Part shown: positions 57,793 through 64,000 of the stretch, one piece after another
How positions within the stretch are numbered: the stretch's first letter is position 1
Layout of the letters: each line of letters begins with the position of its first letter
Assembly: GCA_030704615.1 (NCBI GenBank)
Contig: CM060733.1
Span: 29,450,001 to 29,514,000 of the forward strand
DNA from: Takakia lepidozioides
Lineage: Eukaryota; Streptophyta; Takakiopsida; Takakiales; Takakiaceae
Reading direction: 5' to 3'
Length of the DNA stretch: 64,000 nucleotides
Made by a program: the position numbers and the translations under genes
Notes under the pieces: generated by a model
Seen by the model: only the letters and a program-made list of their open reading frames with translations
Databases searched by the model: none
What the model was told of the DNA's origin: nothing

Positions 57793-58240
57793 GATATTAT
57801 TACGGGGGGCACTTCAACACATCAGCAACAATCATAGAATGGGCGCTCACACATCTCTTGCGACATCCCAATGCAATGAAGATAGTTCAAGAAGAATTGG
57901 ATGACGTGATTGGGTGTGATAGGTTGGTGGATGAAGCCGACATTCCTCGGCTCCCTTACTTCAGGCAGTTGTGAAGGAGATCCTACATATCAGCCCTACA
58001 ACTCCTTTAATACCGTGTGAGAGCATTAAAGCTTGTCAAATAGCAGGATACCATATTCCTCTGAAGACACTGACGATGATAAATGTATGGGCTATTCATC
58101 ACAACGCATCTGCTTTGGCAGTGCTGGGCAGAAGCCTCATGAATTCATTCCGGAGAGGTTTGATAACAATAATATGGATGTGAAAGGCCAAGACTTCGAG
58201 CTCTTGCCATTTGGATCAGGCCGACGAGGTTGCCCCTCCA
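57793..58240 (+). pseudogene. Cytochrome P450 (CYP71-clan type) last-exon fragment
   Basis: After the acceptor at 57792 the exon opens DIITGGT, the I-helix oxygen-binding site, and a 1-base loss shifts it to NTSATIIEWALTHLLRHPNA. PNAMKIVQEELDDVIG and LVDEADIPRLPYF follow. A second 1-base loss precedes VVKEILHISPTTPLIP, where the K-helix ExxR has become ExxH. Then come [15 protein letters not shown] and the heme loop [10 protein letters not shown], in which the last Gly of FxxGxRxCxG is missing. The order and spacing fit a membrane-bound plant P450, but three defects and missing 5' exons make it dead. Confidence 0.85.
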
Positions 58241-58395
58241 AAGTGGATTGGACTGTACAATGGACCCTCCAACGGACTTTGCAGCATGGATGGACCCTCC
58301 GACAGACTCTCTAGAACAGACTAGACTATCCTATGGACCCTCCGGCGGACCTGGTGGATGGACGCCGGGCTTATGAGGGCTTATGAGGTGACCCC
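58241..58395. repeat. Short degenerate repeats after the P450 relic
   Basis: ATGGACCCTCC followed by (A/G)(A/G)C(G/A)GAC occurs at about 58258, 58291 and 58333; GGGCTTATGA is repeated near 58368 and 58378. Confidence 0.6.
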
Positions 58396-59076
58396 ATGGG
58401 CCATACTAGCGGCCCAGAGGCGCATTGAAGACGCTATTATCTTAAAATAAGAGGCATTTTCAGCTCAATGATCTTGTTTTAATTCTCATAGAAGCGTTTA
58501 ACAGTCTGAAATCTATGACGGTTAACTTTTTAACCACATCCGGTCCAGATACAACTCCACCCATAATGGTTGTTCGGACTGTCAACCCTCTATGTTTTCC
58601 AGCATGTAACACTACAATGGTGGCTGTGCGGAAAAAGAGATCAACATACACGTCAGCTAGAAGTAAACACAGATACAATTACCATTCTTTGATGGCGCTT
58701 CAACTAGCTTCGCAATAGCACTTGCGGCAAAGGAAGTGATGGGATCACTGAGAATGGCAAGTCTGCAGGTTATATGAGTTTTCTACAAGTTTCCAGATCA
58801 GTCGAGGTAACTCCTGAAGCTACATTCCAGGATTCACAAGTTGTCTTGACAAATTGAAGTACAATCAACTAGAACTACCACCACACTGTAAATTTAGGAT
58901 TTGACTTATAAAGCACGTAACTACAATAATATATGATCAGTGGCAGCTGAGTGCAGGGTGTCGACGGTATCTCGTCGAGATCATACTGTTGCTCCCATGC
59001 TCGCCCATACTGTGATTTGCGACTAAGATTTGCGACCCATCCTTCACGACTCTCCACAGCTCGAGCGTGCAGGAGG
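58396..59076. other. No gene recognised; 3' flank of the lectin gene
   Basis: Overlapping frames at 58460-58718 on both strands have no recognised motif. Some of this will be lectin 3' UTR on the minus strand. Confidence 0.4.
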
Positions 59077-59589
59077 TTACGGTAGGGGACGAGGATTCCA
59101 CCTGAGTGAATAGTAATCAGCAGCAGGCACGACGCACACTAGAGCAAGTTCAGAACCTTCATCTTTCCAAAACTGCAGTTCCATATAAGTACCAGGAATT
59201 GTACAGTCGCCGTTTCCTACTAACTGAGGATCCGGATGCGTCTTTCTCCAGGTCGCTTCATCAGTGTGACTGGCCCACAGCGGCTTATTATCTCCACCAT
59301 ACACCACCAAGTTTCCATCCTCTTGGAGCGTCAGACGGCAATTGGAACTTCTGGACGCAGTCCCAGCTTTCCAGAGGATTTCCTCTCCATATAGATCAGT
59401 GTAAGTTAGAACGAAATCGCAATCCGTACTCATCCCCGCCAGGTAGTCGATATCATTGTTCGGCGTTATGTAATCTCCCTCGTAAAGGGACTCTCCCACA
59501 TGCAACCAATGACCCAAACCTACAACCAACGCTGGAAGCGTGCAGAATGCCATCAACAGGACCACTGCAAACAACCCAGCTTTGCCCAT
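59077..59589 (-). CDS. Bulb-type (GNA-like) mannose-binding lectin, secreted
   Basis: An intact intronless gene of 170 residues. Residues 1-24 (MGKAGLFAVVLLMAFCTLPA...) form a clear signal peptide, so the protein is secreted. A single B-lectin domain follows (about 27-135). It has GESLYEGDYI near the start, a Cys pair (STDC ... SSNC) at the usual spacing for the disulfide, and one intact sugar-binding motif QEDGNLVVY (Q-x-D-x-N-x-V-x-Y). The other two sites are not intact. The C-terminal ~35 residues are not typical of the domain. Such lectins bind mannose glycans and often act in defence or storage. A TATA-like box lies 100 bp upstream of the ATG. Confidence 0.85.
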   Translation of the reverse strand: MGKAGLFAVVLLMAFCTLPALVVGLGHWLHVGESLYEGDYITPNNDIDYLAGMSTDCDFVLTYTDLYGEEILWKAGTASRSSNCRLTLQEDGNLVVYGGDNKPLWASHTDEATWRKTHPDPQLVGNGDCTIPGTYMELQFWKDEGSELALVCVVPAADYYSLRWNPRPLP

Positions 59590-59688
59590 CTCTCTGATCT
59601 TTCGGTGGCTTCAAGCCTAGGATAAGTGGAAAAAGCCCGCTCGAACTAGAAGAAACATGTACTTGGATCTCCATTGCCTAGCTGAAGG

Positions 59689-59695
59689 TTAAATA
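59689..59695 (-). promoter_or_regulatory. TATA-like box of the lectin gene
   Basis: TATTTAA on the minus strand, about 100 bp upstream of the lectin ATG (59589), leaving room for a leader of roughly 70 nt. Position fits but nothing else confirms it. Confidence 0.4.
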
Positions 59696-59699
59696 CAGG

Positions 59700-61386
59700 G
59701 CACGCAACATTGACTTCCGCCCATCTCGAGGGGGACCGTCAAATCTAATGGAGGGTGCGTGGAGTGCACAATCAAACGTTCCTCTTTTGAAACCGTAGGT
59801 TTGCCAACATCAGAAAAACTCAAGACAATCTGGTGTATGCTTTCGGATGGCAGGTGGATGTTCCTCTTATAGATTCCCATTGGCACGGGTAAGACAAACA
59901 GATGAATCACTAGTAAAACCGACTCCATTATGGCTCTGTAACCAATTTTAGTTTGTTGCCGCTCTCTTAAAACTCTCTTCTGCCGTTTGAACTTTTGGCT
60001 GATCTTGGGGATGCTTCCGGTAAACATCTGTCACCCATCCATGGATGTAAGGCTACTGTTGTGGTGATTTTTTCCAAGAGTCTGTGGGGCGCCTATGATT
60101 CGATGTAGCTCCTTATTCCTCGTTGACGAATGTGCAGGAGAGTGAGGGAGGAGGGAACTGAGGTTGGATGGAGATAATATTAGCTTAGGATTTTGTCTTA
60201 CTAGAGGGCGCACTACCACCTGAGCCTCTCTTCTTCTATAAGGGTTTAACCGGTTCACGCTGTTTCTACCCTGGTATCTAGGTCGTGGAAATCAAGATGA
60301 CGTTGTTGTCTTGGGCTGCAATTTGCATATACGAACACTACATTATCATTTGACAGTTGGGTCGGGGAATGACGAATTGCCACATGGGATTTCAGACCAG
60401 ACATGGATGAGTGCACTTTACAAGTTTTCCATTTCCTTGACAAGATTTTTGAGGCATCATCTTTCAGGTGCGGGGTTAGAGCCCCTGTGAAATACTCTCC
60501 AAGTCAGCTGTCCGTCTGCAAAAGTTTGATTTCCCATGAGCTGGAAAAATGACCTTGGCCCCATGCCTAGTTTTGGATGTTCTTACAAATTAGACACGGT
60601 GTTTGTTGCCCATGGGAAACCTGAAGTGGTTGCCCTTTAGCCCGAGATGCCACCAAGCGCTTGTGTCACATGATCTTCACCGGTGTCTACTGCAAAGAAG
60701 GATTAATGTGATGCCTCAAGGTGGGAATGGAAGGTGGCGTAAACAATGGACAAGCTTGGTATCAGTTCCTGTTCAAGAATCAAGTATCGATAGGGGGTTA
60801 GGCGCATCGACACCTGGCCGAAATGCTTTCCATAAAACTTGTGTGCAATCTCAATGTTCAAATGAAGTAACGGTGTTGAAGGGACAGTCAAATGGCCAGG
60901 AATTGAAGTGGGCGCCAGCTAGAAACTTCAGGACTCATGCTTGCGGTCTGAGGTCTTCCATAGCTCTTGTACGCGATGCTAGTGATGGGAAAGCGCGGGG
61001 AATCTCCGAGGAACTTGAAGCGCACCAGCTGATTCGTGAAAGTGCAGAGAGAGACAGAGGTTCTCTTCCCTTTCACAAGGATTCAAACTCTTTTAAGTGC
61101 TAAGCGAAAAAAAATCCCTTCTGAATCAGAGCCTGACTGCAAAGTTGGACATTGAAAACATTTGTTTCAAGTTGTGGGTAATGTATGTCCTGCATAATGG
61201 TCAGGTAGGTTACTGCTTGGAGACCCTTTTTTTGTGTCAGTAGGGAGTAGGTACTGATTGATTGTACCCTGCGAGTGTTAGCCAAGACATACCCTTGGGG
61301 GCACAGTCTCCTTCGGAGACTGACTCTGCCAGAGCCCATTGGAGTTGAGGGTAGTAAACTCAACCTAATAAAGAGCCAATATAGAT
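59700..61386. other. No gene recognised; lectin upstream region
   Basis: Open frames at 59689-60027 (minus) and 60603-61103 (plus, 166 codons) show no known motif. The second is long but lacks splice or domain support. Confidence 0.4.
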
Positions 61387-61978
61387 GCATAGTAGAAAGA
61401 AGGTACTCTTGAGACGTTGTTAGCCCTTGCCTTGGGGCCATTGACCCAGCGCCCAGTTTGAGCGGAACACAAAGGGACAGAAACTACCTTTGTCCTTTGT
61501 CGGGCTGACGCCTGTAGTATGTATGACTTACCTTGAAACAGACAATTGATCCAAGTTTTCCAGATATCCTGTAGAATCTCTTCACAAAAACATCAATCTG
61601 CTGCGTGTGATTTGCCCAATAAATAGACCCCAAAAGGGCCTGGACTTTCGGCTCAGCCTCGAGATTTTCAAAGTTGGTAAACAGAGGTACAGGAACAATT
61701 CCCTTGATGGATTTGAAGGGGGTGTCTCTCTGGTGAGAGTACCCAGGACAATGAATCAGAAAGTGAGATTGTCTTCAGGTTGCCCACACAACGGGCATTT
61801 GCAATCCCCTTTCCTCTCTGCGTCCGTTTGCTGTTCAATGGTAGGCTTCCCGCCCCGAGTTTAAATTTCAGTCTAGTGCCGAGAGTTGGTAAACCCTTGA
61901 GGTCATCCATGATGGCCTCACCCATGTCACAGACTAGAAAGAAGTTCAGGGAAGTTTTCGGCCTAACTTCCATTTCAT
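61387..61978 (-). mobile_element. Duplicated LINE 3' end (3' copy)
   Basis: This 592-bp segment repeats 61979-62560 in direct orientation with about 85-90% similarity by eye. On the minus strand it encodes the end of LINE ORF2, with the finger KCPLCGQPEDN intact, then FTNFENLEAEPK and the 3' UTR. The neighbouring copy has lost about 25 bp including the CPLCG codons. Confidence 0.8.
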
Positions 61979-64000
61979 GCATAGTACAAAGAGACAATTT
62001 ACTCATAAGACGTTATTAGCGGTAGCCTTATGGCCATTGACCCCGTGCCCAGTTGAAGCAGAACAAAAAGGGACATAATCTACCTTTGTCAGGGGCTAAT
62101 GCCGGTAGTATGACTTCTCTTGGAACAGACAATTGATCTGAGTTTTCCAGATATCCTCTAGAAGTCCCTTTCCACAAGCATCAATCTGCTGTGTGTGATT
62201 TGCCCAATAACTAGGCCCCAAAAGGGCCTGAGCTTTTGGCTCAGCCTCAAGATTTTCAAAGTTGGTAAACAGAGGTACAGGCACAAATCCCTTAATGGAT
62301 TTGAAGAGGGTGTCACTCTGGTGAGAGTACCCAGGACAATGAATCAGGAAATGAATATTGTCTTCAGGTTGTCTTTCCTCTTTGCTTCCGTTTGCTGTTC
62401 AAAGGTAGGCTTCCCGCTCCGAGTTTAAATTTCAGTCTAGTGCCGAAAGTGGGTAAACCCTTGAGGTCATCCATGATGGCCTTCCCCATGCCACAGACTG
62501 GAAACAAGTTCAGGGAAGTTTTCTGCGTAACTTCATTTTCATTAGATTCAGATCCTTGAGAATCTCTTCCCCTCTTCCGCCAGGACTTAGCTTGTTTGGC
62601 AGGGCGATCCTGCTTCCAAGATATAGAGCCGATTAACTTAGGATATCTGATATTAGTCATACATTGCAGCTGACCCCACCATCTGACTTTGAATTCATCT
62701 CGTCGGGAGCTTAAGGGAGGGATGCCAAACTCACCCCGAACAGCCAGATTGGCTGTTTTGGAGCATTCTGACATGTACTCCTTAAGCACCCCCACTTGAA
62801 TGGATTCTAGAGACTTAGCCTCGTTGGAATTATCAACCCACACTCCAGATGCGTACTCCAAGGCAGGCCTAATAATGCTTTTCTGACTTCAGAGTTGATC
62901 CCTCTGCAGTGGAAAAATTTAGTGAGACCCAATGCTTTGCGCTTGCCAGATTGAACAACTTTATGAATATGTGCATCCCAATTACAGTTGGAGGAAAACT
63001 CAACGCCAAGGTATGTGGTAGGAAGGGAGGACCGGATCTCGCTTCCCCACTGCCACTTGAGATCGCCTCTGCCCTTCCCTCGGTTGTTGAATGCCACCTC
63101 TGCGCATTTACTGACATTAGCCTCTAGCCCGCAAAGGTCAAAGTATCTCTTCGCACAATCAATCAACTCCTGAAATTTGGGTGGAGTCTCCCCGCAACAT
63201 AAGGGCTGGTATGGTGGCATCACCCACCCCTAACCCAAATCCCTCACTTTCCACATCCTCGAGGAGTTGATTGCTGAAAACATTGAAGAGCAGAGGTGGA
63301 AGAGGGTACATCCTTGAGCTACACCTTGGACTATGTCAAAGAAGTTGGACTTCTGTCCATTAACGGTCTGAGTATACAAGTTATGGACCACTCTCCACAT
63401 CTTCCCCTTGATCCCCGATGACCAGAGCCGGAGACCATCTCTCCACACTGTGTCATAAGCCTTTTTGACATCCAAGAGAGACAAAAGTGGTTTGCCCTTC
63501 AACCTCTAGACTCAAGATCAACCTCGAGACGAGTACTTATAACTCTGCAAAATATCTTGACAACTGCATGGAGAAGCGTGATGCCTCGATAGTTCCCCAG
63601 CTCTTTTCTGTCACCTTTCTTGTATAGATTGACAATGGCCCCTGTCATTTCAGTCCTCCAGATAAGGTTAAAGAGAAGTACAAGGGCCTCTATCATGGGG
63701 TTGTCTCCGTGCTTGATAAGCTCATTGACTATGCCATCAGGTCCACCAGCTCTGTATCCATTTAAATGCTCAATTTCTTCCATAATCTCAGAAGAACTAA
63801 TGGGAGCGTTGTAACCCTTTGAAATATACTCCAGTTCATCAGGGCTGTCTTGAATCATAGGAACAATTTTTTCAACTGTGTCCTTCCATTCTTCAGATGA
63901 CCCTTCACTGTTAGACCTACAATTTCTGCCAAGGATACTGTAGTGGGTTTCAAAGGTTTTGACAATGTCAACCATTGAAGTCACCTCTGCACCCTTAGTA
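61979..64000 (-). mobile_element. LINE with reverse transcriptase (dead, runs off the window)
   Basis: Read on the minus strand from 64000: an endonuclease-RT linker, then GYRAGGPDGIVNELIKHGD, KKGDRKELGNYRGITLLHA and a TAG near 63500. Then SLLDVKKAYDTVWRDGL (RT motif A with its Asp) and VQGVAQGCTLF (motif B). At motif C the sequence goes from ATIPALM straight to CGETPPKFQELID, so the F/YADD catalytic box is deleted and the frame shifts. The thumb region follows (AKRYFDLCGLEANVSKCAEV, TTYLGVEFSS), then a C-terminal region in 62364-62861. Non-LTR element by motif order; the 5' part is outside. Confidence 0.9.

Noticed and set aside
60603-61103. 166-codon plus-strand frame as a gene
   Set aside because: No recognised motif, no splice sites of note, between the lectin promoter and a LINE; cannot be supported from sequence alone.

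Overview
This window looks like nuclear DNA of a land plant, most likely a non-seed plant (moss, lycophyte or fern grade) with a transposon-rich genome. The evidence is a spliced DUF707 gene with GT-AG introns, a long PLS-type pentatricopeptide repeat (PPR) gene of the plant organelle type, a mannose-binding (bulb-type) lectin gene, a cytochrome P450 relic and a nuclear tRNA-Leu. A piggyBac-type transposase relic and the style of the LINE remnants are unusual for flowering plants. The exact lineage cannot be fixed from this sequence.

Layout. 0-12 kb is nested transposon debris: a LINE split by a hAT-type element that itself carries a SINE, an Ulp1-like protease relic, and a piggyBac-type transposase relic split by a CACTA element with a clean 3-bp target duplication. 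12.8 kb holds a second SINE copy. 15.2-21.5 kb carries an apparently intact 11-exon DUF707 gene (392 codons, all phases consistent), followed by a partial duplicate of its middle. 23.6-26.0 kb on the minus strand is a two-exon PPR gene whose first exon adds an OSB-type motif; its E domain is cut by a stop. 28.2-28.9 kb is a two-exon gene for a small secreted cysteine-rich protein. 30.4-31.4 kb is a Ty3/gypsy pol fragment.

32-57 kb is the strangest part: local duplications, a 12-copy repeat array with A-rich spacers, a ~430-bp tandem repeat, and at least 18 copies of a short GC-rich palindrome centred on CGATCG, seen only between about 36.0 and 57.1 kb and in all assignable cases outside exons. 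The same stretch holds a decayed multi-exon gene (45.6-50.0 kb; possible methyltransferase-like end), three FCP1/HAD-phosphatase-like segments in a row (50.3-54.5 kb) and a short array encoding heptads like the RNA polymerase II CTD. A piggyBac-type MITE with TTAA duplications lies at 44.7-45.4 kb.

57-64 kb has a CACTA end, a broken P450, an intact lectin gene on the minus strand, and the 3' half of a LINE on the minus strand with a deleted catalytic box and a duplicated 3' end. The only genes that look functional are tRNA-Leu, DUF707, the secreted cysteine-rich protein, the lectin and possibly the PPR gene; the rest is mobile or decayed.
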